From: Hyalangium gracile
GTDB lineage: Bacteria; Myxococcota; Myxococcia; Myxococcales; Myxococcaceae
NCBI RefSeq assembly: GCF_020103725.1
Contig: NZ_JAHXBG010000001.1
Location: 826,615-890,614 of the forward strand
Direction: 5' to 3'
DNA length: 64,000 bases
Shown: positions 53,691 through 62,931 of the stretch, piece after piece
How positions within the stretch are numbered: the first letter of the stretch is position 1
How the letters are laid out: each line of letters begins with the position of its first letter
Notes under the pieces: generated by a model
What the model was told of the DNA's origin: nothing
What the model saw: only the letters and a program-made list of their open reading frames with translations
The model's database searches: none
Position numbers and translations under genes: made by a program

Positions 53691-55109
53691 TCAGGGCGCA
53701 AGGCGCTCCTGGACGAGCTCGGTCTTCTTCGCCGGAGGCGGCTCGGACTCGGGGCGCAGCGCCTTCACGAGCGCCATCATCTGGGCCACCAGGGTGGTGA
53801 GCGCCTGACCCTCCTGGGTGCCGGCGCCGGCGCCGATGGAGATGGACTTCAGCTCCTGGGGCTGCGGCAGCTTCTCGGCGATGGTGGGCAGCAGCTCCAC
53901 GAGCCGCGCCTGGACGTTGGAGGGGCTGAGCTCGTTCAGGACGCGCTGGCGGCGCTCGAGCAGCTCCAGCTCCACGTGGGCCTGCCGGTTGGCGGCCTCG
54001 CGCTCGGCATCCAGCACGGCGATGCCGGCGAGGGCATCGCGCTGACGCTGGGCGGCCTCCACCTCGTGCTTGCGCTGGGCCAGCTCGGCCTCCACGGCGA
54101 GGCGCGCCTTCTCCAGCTCGGCGAACTGGAGGGAGGACTGCTGGCGCTCGACGGCGAGCTTGCGCGCATCGTCCTCCTCGCGGTGCTGGCGACGCAGCCG
54201 CTCGGTCTGCTCTCGGTCGTAGGTCTCGGCCTCCTTCTGGGAGCGCAGCAGGGCCAGCTCACTCTCGGTCTCCAGGCGGGAGCGAGAGCGCTCCTGCTCG
54301 ACCTGGAGCTCGCGGCGGGAGATGGCCTCCTCTGTCTCCAGCGTGGCGAGGCGGGCCACGCGCTCACGCTCGGCGCGGAAGGGCTTCTGCAGGCTCTCCC
54401 AGAGGCGGGCGGAGCTGACGACGGCCTCCTTGATCTGCACGGTGACGATGCGCAGGCCCAGGCCCTTGTCGCTGCCGCCGCCGCCCTCGGCGACCTGGCG
54501 GAGGCGGGCGGTGAGCTCCTCGATGATGGGCTGCTTGTCGGAGAGCACGGCGTCGATGCTCATGGTGGCCACCTTGTCCTTGATGGCGGCCTCGGCCTGC
54601 TCGCGGAGCTGGACGTTGACCACGCGCATGGGGTCCTCGGCGTCGGTGAAGTCCAGCTTCTTGTAGGCGGTGGCGAAGTCCTCGATGATCCACTGCACGT
54701 AGCCCTGGACGAGCAGCCCCTGGAGCTCGCGGCAGATGCAGTGGGCGTTGATGAGGATGGTCTGCATCGCGCCAGGGACGACGAGGAACGAGTCGGTGGC
54801 GGGGTTGAAGCGGAAGGAGACGCCCAGGCCGATGTGCAGCGGCTTGTCGTGGCCGCGGCGGGTGTGGACGACGTAGGCGTTGGGCGGGACGACGACGGTG
54901 CGCCACCGCCAGAAGCCGGTGATGCGTACATCCACGGCGTTGCCGCCGGGCATCTCGGGGGGAGGGGGGGCACCGCCGCGCCGCCGGGGCGCCGCGTTCT
55001 GTTGGGCGATGGCATGGGGTGCGGCCATCTTCCGGGCCTTGAGGTCCACCTCGAGGCGCTGCTGCTGCTCCTGGACCTGATCCAGGTAATCGTTGCGCAT
55101 GGAGTTCAT
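53691..55109 (-). CDS. SPFH/band-7 domain protein
   Basis: A 472-residue protein. The SPFH (stomatin/prohibitin/flotillin) domain covers about residues 50-240 (RTVVVPPNAYVVHTRRG, GVSFRFNPATDSFLVVPGAMQTILINAH, then VVNVQLREQAEAAIKDKVATM). A long Glu/Arg/Gln-rich coiled coil (about 240-400) and a short C-terminal region follow. No membrane helix is evident, so it probably binds membrane peripherally as a scaffold. The start is taken at 55109, preceded by a G-rich region; an in-frame ATG at 55184 would add 25 residues. Confidence 0.87.
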   Translation of the reverse strand: MNSMRNDYLDQVQEQQQRLEVDLKARKMAAPHAIAQQNAAPRRRGGAPPPPEMPGGNAVDVRITGFWRWRTVVVPPNAYVVHTRRGHDKPLHIGLGVSFRFNPATDSFLVVPGAMQTILINAHCICRELQGLLVQGYVQWIIEDFATAYKKLDFTDAEDPMRVVNVQLREQAEAAIKDKVATMSIDAVLSDKQPIIEELTARLRQVAEGGGGSDKGLGLRIVTVQIKEAVVSSARLWESLQKPFRAERERVARLATLETEEAISRRELQVEQERSRSRLETESELALLRSQKEAETYDREQTERLRRQHREEDDARKLAVERQQSSLQFAELEKARLAVEAELAQRKHEVEAAQRQRDALAGIAVLDAEREAANRQAHVELELLERRQRVLNELSPSNVQARLVELLPTIAEKLPQPQELKSISIGAGAGTQEGQALTTLVAQMMALVKALRPESEPPPAKKTELVQERLAP

Positions 55110-55272
55110 CGTCTTCCCCGCCCCCAGGGCCCCGGGCTGGCGCCGACCGTCGGCACGCGTGCCCGGAGGCTCGAAAGGCCCCATCTAACCAGAACGACGT
55201 CCCCGAGGGATCCACCTCCCCGGCTTCCCACGGGGACACAGGCTTGCGAGACTCTCCCTCGGGAGGGCTCAT

Positions 55273-58200
55273 ATGCGCACGTGGGTGCTGGGGATCGCAG
55301 GAGCCGCGGCCATCGCCGCGATCGCCGTGCTGGGGCTGAGCCTCTGGAGAGAGCCCTCCCCCGAGGCCTCCGAGAAGGCGCCGCGCCCGAAGGGTGCGCG
55401 CGCGACGACGTGGGCGAGGCCTCATGCCGAACCGACACCTCTACCGAGTGGCAGTCTGAGCATTCGCGGCGTCGTGCGAGACGCCCAGGGGCCCGTGGCC
55501 GGAGTCCGTGTGTCCGCGACGCGCCCTACGCCTGGAGAGACGCTCTCGGAGCTCCCGTGCCCGACGGGCTCGAGCAGCGACGCGAGCCCAAAGGCGAAGA
55601 CGCTCCCTTACTGCCTGGACGAGGTGGGCGCCCTGGTGCTGGAGCTCGTTAGCGCGCGCGAGGGCGAGGCGCCCGTGTACGCCGAGACCGTCACGGCGGC
55701 GGACGGCGCCTTCGTGCTCGCGGGCCTGCCGGAAGGCGACTTCACGCTCTGGGCGCTCGGCGAGCAGGGGGCGCAGCTTCAGTCCGGCGTGAAGGCGGGG
55801 GCCCAGGCGGTGGAGCTGCTGCTGGACGAGGGGAGGATGTGGGAGGGCATCGTCGTGGATCCGGAGGAGCAGCCCGTGGAGGGAGTGGCGTTGACCATCC
55901 TGCACAAGTGGCACACCCGCTTCTTCGACACGCGGAGCGGAGAGGATGGGCGCTTCCGCATCGGGCCGCTGCCGAAGGGGGAGTACGCCCTGACCGCCGA
56001 GCGCGAGGGCTGGCTGCCGACGTTCCGGTCCCACGGGTTCTCGAAGCCGCTGAAGAGCAAGGTGGTGCTCGTCCGCCCGAGTCGCCTCGCGGGCCGCGTG
56101 CTGCGCGATGGGGCCCCCGCGCCGGACGTCGAGGTGTCGGTGAAGGCGGAGCAGTGTGTGACGTTCACGGAACAGAAGCTGCGGACGAGCGCGGAGGGGC
56201 GCTTCTCGCTGGAGCGGTTGGGGCCGTGCACCTACGAATTCACGGCGGAGCGGGACGGGCTGTACGCCGTTGACCAGGTCGAGCTGGAGCCGACGGAGCC
56301 CTCGCCGGAGCTGGTGCTGAACCTGGGCCAGGCGCTCCACATGGAGGGCACGGTGCGAGACGAGACGGGCCAGCCGGTGGAGGGCGCGACGGTGAGCGTG
56401 AGCCCGGACAGGGGATACTTCCGGTTCTGGGAGTTCGTCACGAAGGCGGACGGACGCTACCGGGTGGGGCCGATGGAGCCGGGCACCTACGAGTTCGACA
56501 TCAAGCGCTCGGGCTACGTCGAAGTGCTGAGCGAGGAGCACGAGCTCGAGCAGGGTGGCAAGCCGGTGGACCTGACGCTCCGGCGGGCTGCCATCGTGTC
56601 CGGAGTGGTGGTGGATGAAGAGGGCAGTCCCGTCGCGGACATCCGGCTCCAGCTGGACCGCAGCAGCGAGGACTCGGAAGAATCCTCCCCGCGCGGGGAC
56701 ACGGCTACATCGGATGCGCAGGGCCGCTTCTCCCTGGATGCGCCTGGAGCAGGCGCCTGGGACCTTCGAATCGATGACAAGCGGTTCATCTCGCAGCGCC
56801 TGTCCATCCAGGCGCCCGCCTCGGATCTTCGAGTCATTCTGCGGCGGGGGGCCACGGTGGTGGGGACGGTCACCGACGAGCATGCGGTTGCGCAGGCGAG
56901 CGTCTCCGTCACGCTGTGGGTGGAGGTAACGGAGCAGGGGGAGGCATCCTCCGTCCGGCACGCAAGGACGGACTCGCAGGGGCGCTTCACCCTCCGAGGA
57001 CTCCGCCCGGGGCGTTTCATGGTCGAGGCGAAGGCCGATCAGGATGGAATGGAGCGCGCGACCGCGAAGCCCGTCGAGCTCCGGGGCACCGAACAGGCGG
57101 CGGTGGCGCTGCGCTTCACGGCGGGGCGGACGCTGTCCGGCATCGTGGTGGACGGCCACGGCGAGCCGGTCGCGGACGCGTTCATTCAGGCCCAGGCTCC
57201 GCTCAGGGCCGCCCCCCCCTGGCGGCGGCACGTCATCTCGTGTGGAACGGGGCGGGACATGGGAGTGCACACCGGCCCGGACGGACGCTTCACCCTGAAG
57301 CACCTCGTCGAGGGCACCTACGAGCTGAGTGCCTGGAAGGCGGGCTACACCTTCGTGCCCGCGAGGGCGCATGGAGCCACGCGCTCGAGCCGGGACGCCC
57401 TGCTCGTCGGCGAGGGGACGACCGAGGTGCGCGTCGTGCTGGAGCGAGATGGACGCATCCGGGGGCGGGTCGTCGGGCCGGACGGCGGGCCGCTGCGCCA
57501 CTTCACCGTGAATGGGATGTCCTTTTCCGGGCCGACCGGCACCTTCGAGCAGTCCTTCAAGAATTCAGGCGTCGAGCAGCTCGAGCTCGCCGCGCCGAAG
57601 CTGGCCACCGTGCTGCGCTCCGTGAAGGTCCAGGAGGGCGTCGACGTGGAGCTGGGGGACGTGAGGCTGGGGCCGGGCCGCCGGGTGACGGGACGTGTGC
57701 TGGACGCGGAGACGGGCGCGCCCATCGCGGATGCGGAGGTCCGGTTCATGGACGAGGTTCCAGGTCTGGTGCGGAGCGTCATGGAATCCAGGCCTGTCCG
57801 CACGGGTGCGGACGGCACCTTCGAGTTTCCGCGGGTGGACGACCGGCCGCTCACGCTCGAGGCTCAGGGCGAGGGCTACCGCTCGAGTCGAGTGGCCCTG
57901 GGCTCGGGGGAAGAGTCGGTGACGGTGCGGCTCGATGCGGGGGCGAGCATCGAGCTCACGATTCGAGACCACGAGGGCAAGCCGGTCCGAGCGAACGTGA
58001 TGTTCGAGCAGGAGGACGGCTCCGAGCGGCAGGTGATCCAGGTGCTCCAGGGCACGAGAGTGGCCCGGGGAGTGGAGCCAGGCCTCTACCAGGCGCATGT
58101 CGTCGCGCGCCGCGGGCGCCACCAGGGCATCTTCCTGCCCCAGCAGGTGCGGATCCCCGAGCGCGGCCAGGTGGTGGTGAGCTTCGTGGAGCGCAGGGAG

Positions 58201-58500
58201 GGCACGACGCTGGTGCTGCGAGCGGAAGGCGCCACCAGCGCCATCCTGCTCCCGGGGATGGCGCCTCCACCGGTCTCCGAGGAGAGCTTGAGCCGCTGGC
58301 GAAGGCGAGGGCTGCACGCGGCGGAGGAGGGGGGCGTGCTGAAGTTCGAGTCCCTCCCGCCGGGGCGTGCCACGGTCCTCCTGCTCGCGGAGCCGGAGGA
58401 TGCGTCCACCCGGTTCCACCTGGAGGAACTGGAGCTGCCGGCGGAGGGCATGGTGGAGCGGGTGGTGCACCCGCGCTGGCAGCCGCTGCCGGAGAAGTAG
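55273..58500 (+). CDS. Carboxypeptidase regulatory-like repeat protein, membrane-anchored
   Basis: A 1075-residue protein with one N-terminal hydrophobic helix (about 4-25) followed by a long series of CarboxypepD_reg-like beta-sandwich repeats. Each runs G-x-V-x-D-x-x-G-x-PV-x-x-A or similar, then DGRF or DGTF, and ends with a YEL or YEF-type strand. Roughly nine or ten are visible. No protease domain is present. It is likely anchored in the membrane with the repeats outside, a type common in myxobacteria. GGGAGGGC upstream of the ATG supports the start. It is divergent from the SPFH gene. Confidence 0.88.
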   Translation: MRTWVLGIAGAAAIAAIAVLGLSLWREPSPEASEKAPRPKGARATTWARPHAEPTPLPSGSLSIRGVVRDAQGPVAGVRVSATRPTPGETLSELPCPTGSSSDASPKAKTLPYCLDEVGALVLELVSAREGEAPVYAETVTAADGAFVLAGLPEGDFTLWALGEQGAQLQSGVKAGAQAVELLLDEGRMWEGIVVDPEEQPVEGVALTILHKWHTRFFDTRSGEDGRFRIGPLPKGEYALTAEREGWLPTFRSHGFSKPLKSKVVLVRPSRLAGRVLRDGAPAPDVEVSVKAEQCVTFTEQKLRTSAEGRFSLERLGPCTYEFTAERDGLYAVDQVELEPTEPSPELVLNLGQALHMEGTVRDETGQPVEGATVSVSPDRGYFRFWEFVTKADGRYRVGPMEPGTYEFDIKRSGYVEVLSEEHELEQGGKPVDLTLRRAAIVSGVVVDEEGSPVADIRLQLDRSSEDSEESSPRGDTATSDAQGRFSLDAPGAGAWDLRIDDKRFISQRLSIQAPASDLRVILRRGATVVGTVTDEHAVAQASVSVTLWVEVTEQGEASSVRHARTDSQGRFTLRGLRPGRFMVEAKADQDGMERATAKPVELRGTEQAAVALRFTAGRTLSGIVVDGHGEPVADAFIQAQAPLRAAPPWRRHVISCGTGRDMGVHTGPDGRFTLKHLVEGTYELSAWKAGYTFVPARAHGATRSSRDALLVGEGTTEVRVVLERDGRIRGRVVGPDGGPLRHFTVNGMSFSGPTGTFEQSFKNSGVEQLELAAPKLATVLRSVKVQEGVDVELGDVRLGPGRRVTGRVLDAETGAPIADAEVRFMDEVPGLVRSVMESRPVRTGADGTFEFPRVDDRPLTLEAQGEGYRSSRVALGSGEESVTVRLDAGASIELTIRDHEGKPVRANVMFEQEDGSERQVIQVLQGTRVARGVEPGLYQAHVVARRGRHQGIFLPQQVRIPERGQVVVSFVERREGTTLVLRAEGATSAILLPGMAPPPVSEESLSRWRRRGLHAAEEGGVLKFESLPPGRATVLLLAEPEDASTRFHLEELELPAEGMVERVVHPRWQPLPEK

Positions 58501-58509
58501 ACGGCCGGC

Positions 58510-59151
58510 TCAGCTCTTGCGGAGCACGGCCAGGGCGTCCACGAGGGCGGAGGTGTAGTCGGCGAAGCCATCGGGAGGCTTCATGCCGGCGCGGACGACA
58601 CAGCCCTTGTTGCCCAGCACGCCGAAGAGGGCGCCGGGGGAGTCGAAGTAGGCGCCGCGGAAGGCGTCCTGGATCATCTGGGCCTGCTGCTCGGGGTTCA
58701 TCTTGGTCCAGGGCTTGCCCTGGCGGAGCGCCTTGGCGAAGTCGTAGCCATCGCCGAGGGTCTGCGCCCAGAGGGCATTGGGGATGTAGCCCCAGCCGCC
58801 GTGCTGGTACTGCCAGACGTGGACGAGCTCGTGGACGATGATGGAGACGTACTGCGAGGGGTAGGCGTAGGCCTTGCCGGGCAGCATGACGGAGTTGGCG
58901 GCGGTGTAGGCGCGGCTGCCGTTGATGAGCTCGGTGAAGGAGCCCATCTTCTCGATGCGAACGGGCGTGTAGTTGAGGCCCGAGGCGAACACCTTGCGAG
59001 CGGCCAGGAGCTCGGACTCGCTGAGCGAGCGCTTGTTGGGCTGTTTCGCGGTGGCGCTCACGGCGCCGCTGACCACCTGGATCGGGGGGGCCTGCGGAGT
59101 GGCTCCCGAGGGTGGAGAGGCTTGAGGTTCGGGTTCGATCTTGGCGCCCAT
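58510..59151 (-). CDS. vgr-related protein with HELVH metallopeptidase-like motif
   Basis: A 213-residue protein. SESELLAARKVFASGLNYTPVRI followed by ANSVMLPGKAYAYPSQYVSIIVHELVHVWQYQHGG (H107-E108-x-x-H111) matches the pattern of proteins annotated as vgr-related or DUF4157-like, with the conserved HE(L/M)xHVWQ. The His-Glu-His triad could bind zinc, but a distant third ligand is not obvious, so peptidase activity is uncertain. A Pro-rich tail precedes the domain. The start at 59151 (AGGAG upstream) is preferred over 59241. It is unlinked to the vgrG operon 20 kb away. Confidence 0.8.
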   Translation of the reverse strand: MGAKIEPEPQASPPSGATPQAPPIQVVSGAVSATAKQPNKRSLSESELLAARKVFASGLNYTPVRIEKMGSFTELINGSRAYTAANSVMLPGKAYAYPSQYVSIIVHELVHVWQYQHGGWGYIPNALWAQTLGDGYDFAKALRQGKPWTKMNPEQQAQMIQDAFRGAYFDSPGALFGVLGNKGCVVRAGMKPPDGFADYTSALVDALAVLRKS

Positions 59152-59320
59152 GGCCCAGGCTCCTGAAGGGGACTCAGGCAGAAGCGTACCGCAGGAGGCT
59201 GAAAACCCGGGTGCGGGGGCGGGGGCGGAGGTTTCGAGCACTGGACATCTGCCCTCGGCGGGCGGCCAGGCACGGAAGGGAGCGGCGGGAGCCCGGAGCG
59301 GCTGCGCGCGGCGTCATGTG

Positions 59321-59342
59321 TTCCGAATTCGGAATATCCGAA
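59321..59342. promoter_or_regulatory. MarR-type operator upstream of the MarR gene
   Basis: Two overlapping palindromes precede the regulator: TTCCGAATTCGGAA (59321-59334, perfect) and TTCGGA-ATA-TCCGAA (59328-59333 and 59337-59342). They are AT-rich compared with the surrounding sequence and lie 26 bases before the start codon, the classic place for MarR autoregulation. Confidence 0.6.
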
Positions 59343-59367
59343 CATGGAATTCTGGTAGGAGGGAGGG

Positions 59368-59823
59368 ATGAAGCCGCTTCGACTCATCCTGGAAGTGCAT
59401 CGGGCCACGCACCGCATCGGGCTGTTCCTGGAGGGGGCGGTGCCCCCGCTGGACGTGTCACAGGGGGAGGCGCACCTGCTGGCGTGGTTGCTGGAGGCGG
59501 GAGACTCGCCGATGAGCGCGCTGCACGCGGCCTTCGCGCACAAGCGCTCGACGCTGACGAGCTACGTGGATCGGCTGGAGGCGAAGAAGCTGGTGAGGCG
59601 GGAGCTGAGAGCGGAGGACCGGCGCTCGTTCCAGGTGTGCCTGACGGCGGCGGGGAAGGCGCTAGCGGCGCGAGTGCATCGGCACCTGGAGACGCTGGAG
59701 GCGGCGGTGCTGGAGCAGGTGGGGGAGCGGGACGTGGAGGGCTTCACGAAGGTGCTCGAGGCACTGATCGAGCAGAGCGAGAGCGAGGCGCCGCGGGCAC
59801 GACGCAAGGGAGGCACGACATGA
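59368..59823 (+). CDS. MarR-family transcriptional regulator
   Basis: A 151-residue protein with a winged helix (about 35-100; VSQGEAHLLAWLLEAGDSPMSALHAAFAHKRSTLTSYVDRLEAKKLVRRE and the wing EDRRSFQVCLTAAGKAL) and flanking helices that form the dimer interface. GGAGGGAGGG directly precedes the ATG. A palindromic operator lies just upstream, so it very likely represses itself. Its stop overlaps the next start (ATGA), coupling it to a conserved hypothetical protein. Confidence 0.93.
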   Translation: MKPLRLILEVHRATHRIGLFLEGAVPPLDVSQGEAHLLAWLLEAGDSPMSALHAAFAHKRSTLTSYVDRLEAKKLVRRELRAEDRRSFQVCLTAAGKALAARVHRHLETLEAAVLEQVGERDVEGFTKVLEALIEQSESEAPRARRKGGTT

Positions 59824-60245
59824 GCAGCGGAGAGCTGTCGGACGCGGAGTTCCTGAGGGCGGTGGAGACGGTGAACTACCCGGGGAAGTTCGGGCACCTG
59901 AGCCACCTGCGGCTGGCGTGGCTGTGCCTGAGGGCGCACGGCTTCGAGGGAGGGCTGGAGCGGATCCGCGCGATGGTGCTGAACTTCGCGACGACGCTGG
60001 GAGCGACGGACAAGTTCCACGAGACGATGACGCGGGCCTGGGCGGAGAGCATGCAGGCGGCGCTGGACGCGACGCCGGACCTCGACACGTTCGAGGGCTT
60101 CCTGGCGGCGCACCCGAGGCTGCTGGACGTGCGGCTGTTGGGGCGGCACTACCGGAAGGAGACGTTGGACTCGCCGGCGGCGAAGGCGGGCTGGGTGCCG
60201 CCGGATCTGGAGCCGCTGCCGAGCCGGAGGCAGGCGAGCCGCTGA
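59820..60245 (+). CDS. Conserved hypothetical protein coupled to marR
   Basis: A 141-residue soluble, mainly helical protein. The pattern PGKFGHLSHLRLAWLCLRAHGFEGGLERIRAMVLNFATTLGATDKFHETMTRAWAE recalls a widespread uncharacterised family with the HLR-x-AW and KxHETxTxAW motifs (two His, Glu, Trp conserved), which may bind a metal or small ligand. Start and stop of the MarR gene overlap by four bases, so it is probably controlled by, or modulates, that regulator. No function is assigned. Confidence 0.8.
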   Translation: MSSGELSDAEFLRAVETVNYPGKFGHLSHLRLAWLCLRAHGFEGGLERIRAMVLNFATTLGATDKFHETMTRAWAESMQAALDATPDLDTFEGFLAAHPRLLDVRLLGRHYRKETLDSPAAKAGWVPPDLEPLPSRRQASR

Positions 60246-60291
60246 AGGAGGCGGTTGCCTCGAAGCAGGGGCTGTGGTCCATGTGGGGGCC

Positions 60292-61785
60292 ATGACTCGC
60301 GCCCTGCTGTTGGTGGTGTCCGTAGCGGTGCTCACGGCCTGTCAGACGACGCGGACGGTGACGCTGGTCGGGATGAGCGACTACCACTCGCACGCGGTGC
60401 CCTTCACCTCGGAGGGAGAAGCGGGGCGGGGCGGGGTGGCGAGAGCGCTGGCCTATATCAAGGAGGCGAAGGGGCGCGGGGACACGCTGGTGCTCTCGGG
60501 AGGAGACACGCTGAACAAGGGCGTGCCCACGTGGAGTGACGAGTACCAGTGCGTGGAGTGGCCGTGGTTCAACGGCTGGGTGGACGCGATGGCGCTGGGC
60601 AACCACGACCTGGACTACGGGGCGGAGGCCTTCGAGCGGTGCCGGGCGGCCATCACCTACCCGGTGCTGAGCGCGAACCTGGTGAAGGAGGACGGGACGC
60701 CCTACTTCCAGGAGGAAGGGCGAGCCTGGCTGGTGCGGGAGGTGGGAGGAGTCCGGCTGGGGCTGTTCGCGGTAGCGGGGCCGGACATGGAGAAGCTGGT
60801 GAAGCCGGAGCACCTGCCAGCGGGGACGCGCTGGACGGACGGGAGGGAGGCGGCGAGGCGCATCGTGACGGAGCTGCGCGAGCGGGAGCGGGTGGACGCG
60901 GTGGTGCTCATCGGCCACCAGTCGCGCGAGGACGACGAGGCGCTGGCGAGAGAGGTACCGGGCATCGACGTCATTCTAGGGACGCACTCGCACTACCGAG
61001 GCGAGCTGCGGCTGATTCCCGGGACGCGGACGTACTACGTGTCGCCCTACCAGTACCTGGCATACCTCTCGGAGGTGCGGCTGCACTTCAAGGGAGGGAA
61101 GCTCGAGCAGGTGACGGGAGGGCTGGTGAAGCTGGACGCGAGCCGTCCGGAGGATCCGGAGGTAGCGGCGAAGGTGGCGGAGCTGCAGCGGCGCCTGAAG
61201 GAGAAGCGGCCGGAGCGCTTCGAGGTGCTCGGGAGGCTGCCGCGAGCCTTACCGGACGAGGGTGTCTCCACGGGAGAGGCGCCGATAGGCCGGTGGGCAA
61301 CGGAAGTGCTGCGGCACGCCTCGGGAGCGCATGCATTCTTCGCCACCTCCTCGAGCTTCCGGGGAGGGCTGCCCGCGGGAGAGGTGACGGTGGAGGACTT
61401 CCACGCGGCCATCCCCTACCGGAACGTGGTGGTGCTGGCGGAGATGACGGGAGCGCAGCTCCTGGAGTGGCTGGCGCTGGTGGAGTCGAGGCGAGGGGCG
61501 GACGGCTTCAGCCAGTTCAGCGGGGTGCGGTACACGGTGAAGGACGGCAAGCCGGCGGAGGTGGAGCTGCTGAAGGACCCCGCGCACCCGGAGGCGGGCT
61601 ACACGCGGCTGGAGCCGGAGGCGACGTATCGAGTGGGGACGATGGACTTCCAGGCCTACAAGGCTCAGGGCTATCGAGAGCTGTTCGCGAAGGCGAGCAA
61701 CCCGAGGCGCACGGAGCTGGACATCCACACCCTGCTCATCGAGGCGCTGAAGGCGGGAGGAGCCGAGCCCGCCCCTGGGCGCTGA
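60292..61785 (+). CDS. 5'-nucleotidase/UshA-like metallophosphatase lipoprotein
   Basis: A 497-residue lipoprotein with signal peptide ending LTAC (Cys17). The metallophosphoesterase domain has DYHSH (Asp30, His32), SGGDT, GNHDLDYG, GHQS and GTHSHY, in the right order for two-metal UshA-type phosphoesterases. The C-terminal 5'-nucleotidase domain has ATSSSFRGGLPAGEVTVEDFHAAIPYRN and a substrate-stacking-type FSQFSGVRYTV. It should hydrolyse nucleotides or related phosphates outside the cytosol; the specificity is unknown. It begins at 60292 (M of MTRALLL), six codons after an upstream in-frame start that would break the signal peptide. Confidence 0.92.
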   Translation: MTRALLLVVSVAVLTACQTTRTVTLVGMSDYHSHAVPFTSEGEAGRGGVARALAYIKEAKGRGDTLVLSGGDTLNKGVPTWSDEYQCVEWPWFNGWVDAMALGNHDLDYGAEAFERCRAAITYPVLSANLVKEDGTPYFQEEGRAWLVREVGGVRLGLFAVAGPDMEKLVKPEHLPAGTRWTDGREAARRIVTELRERERVDAVVLIGHQSREDDEALAREVPGIDVILGTHSHYRGELRLIPGTRTYYVSPYQYLAYLSEVRLHFKGGKLEQVTGGLVKLDASRPEDPEVAAKVAELQRRLKEKRPERFEVLGRLPRALPDEGVSTGEAPIGRWATEVLRHASGAHAFFATSSSFRGGLPAGEVTVEDFHAAIPYRNVVVLAEMTGAQLLEWLALVESRRGADGFSQFSGVRYTVKDGKPAEVELLKDPAHPEAGYTRLEPEATYRVGTMDFQAYKAQGYRELFAKASNPRRTELDIHTLLIEALKAGGAEPAPGR

Positions 61786-61786
61786 C

Positions 61787-62269
61787 TCACGGCCCGGAGA
61801 CGCCGTGCTCGCGCATCCACTTGTCGAGGCCCGCCCGGGCGGTGGCGCGCACCTTGTTCTTCAGGAAGGGGGTCCACCCGAGCAGCATTCCCATGGGGCC
61901 GAGGGCCTGGCTGGACCAGCGATGGAAGTCGAAGTGGTCGCGGTGGCGGAGGATCTTCCCGTCGCGGAACTCGAACTCGCCGTCGATGCGGTTGAGGACC
62001 TTCCGGCCGGTGGCGCTGAAGGTGTAGCGAGCGTCCCAGTGGGCGCGGCCGGTGCGGTCATCGGCCTGGATGCCGCTGAACTCGAGGGTGAGGTCCGTGC
62101 CTCGCTCGATGAGCATGCGCCACATGGAGGTGACGCCGGCATGGCGCAGGCCGACGAAGACGGCGTCGGAGAACTCGGCATCCGGGTGGTAGCAGGAGGC
62201 CATGGTGTCGGCATCGCGCCGCTGGAAGGCCGAGTAGAAGGTGGTGAGGAGCTGGGCGTTGGGGTGCAT
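61787..62269 (-). CDS. SnoaL/NTF2-like protein
   Basis: A 160-residue protein of the NTF2-like superfamily: QLLTTFYSAFQRRDADTMASCYHPDAEFSDAVF at the start, HWDARYTFSATGRKVLNRIDGEFEFRDGKILRHRDHFDFHRW in the middle. The barrel pocket residues (Tyr, Asp, His) are visible, but no catalytic assignment can be made. It is convergent with the nucleotidase gene (stops two bases apart) and divergent from def. Confidence 0.85.
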   Translation of the reverse strand: MHPNAQLLTTFYSAFQRRDADTMASCYHPDAEFSDAVFVGLRHAGVTSMWRMLIERGTDLTLEFSGIQADDRTGRAHWDARYTFSATGRKVLNRIDGEFEFRDGKILRHRDHFDFHRWSSQALGPMGMLLGWTPFLKNKVRATARAGLDKWMREHGVSGP

Positions 62270-62387
62270 GGGGGGCAGGTGTTAGCAGACTCCCGGCGTG
62301 GGTGGTGAGGGTGGGAGCTGTAGGGAGTCGAACGGGGGGAGTGCGGTTGTGCTCAGCACGGGAGCGCGGGCATGGCAGAGTGGGGCC

Positions 62388-62894
62388 ATGGCGCGAGACA
62401 TCGTTATCTGGCCCCACAAGGTACTGACTTCGGCAACGCAGCCTGTCACGGACTTCGGACCGGCCCTGGAGAAGCTGTTGAGCGAGATGCACGAGGCGGT
62501 GATTGAGGCCAAGGGCATCGGCATCGCGGCGAACCAGCTGGGAGAGCCCCTCCGGGTGGCGCTGGTGGGCCGCGAGGACGGGACCTTCTTCGAGATCGTC
62601 AATCCGCAGGTGCTGGAGCGCTCGGAGGACATCACCCTGGAGGAGGCGTGCCTCTCGGTGCCGGAGGCCTGGGAGAAGACGCCGCGCTTCAAGAAGGTGA
62701 AGGTGCGCTACCAGGACAAGACGGGGCAGTGGCACGAGGTGGAGGCGGAGGGGCGGCTGGCGCACGTGTTCCAGCACGAGATCGACCACCTGGACGGACA
62801 CGTCTTCGTGGAGCTCCTGTCGAGCCTGAAGCGCAGCCTCATCCAGGAGCGGATGAAGAAGCTGCAGAAGGCGCTGAAGCGAAAGAAGGACTGA
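62388..62894 (+). CDS. def: Peptide deformylase
   Basis: A 168-residue enzyme that removes the formyl group from nascent proteins. Motif 1 is GIGIAANQ (43-50; usually GxGLAAxQ), motif 2 is EACLS (86-90; usually EGCLS, with metal ligand Cys88 kept) and motif 3 is HEIDHLDG (130-137, ligands His130 and His134, base Glu131). All three metal ligands and the Glu are intact, so it should be active despite the Gly-to-Ala change. The ATG 62388 begins the conserved N-terminus; the upstream frame from 62298 has no ribosome site. Confidence 0.92.
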   Translation: MARDIVIWPHKVLTSATQPVTDFGPALEKLLSEMHEAVIEAKGIGIAANQLGEPLRVALVGREDGTFFEIVNPQVLERSEDITLEEACLSVPEAWEKTPRFKKVKVRYQDKTGQWHEVEAEGRLAHVFQHEIDHLDGHVFVELLSSLKRSLIQERMKKLQKALKRKKD

Positions 62895-62931
62895 GCAGCG
62901 AGGAAGGCGGGCGCGGCGCTACACTCGAGGC

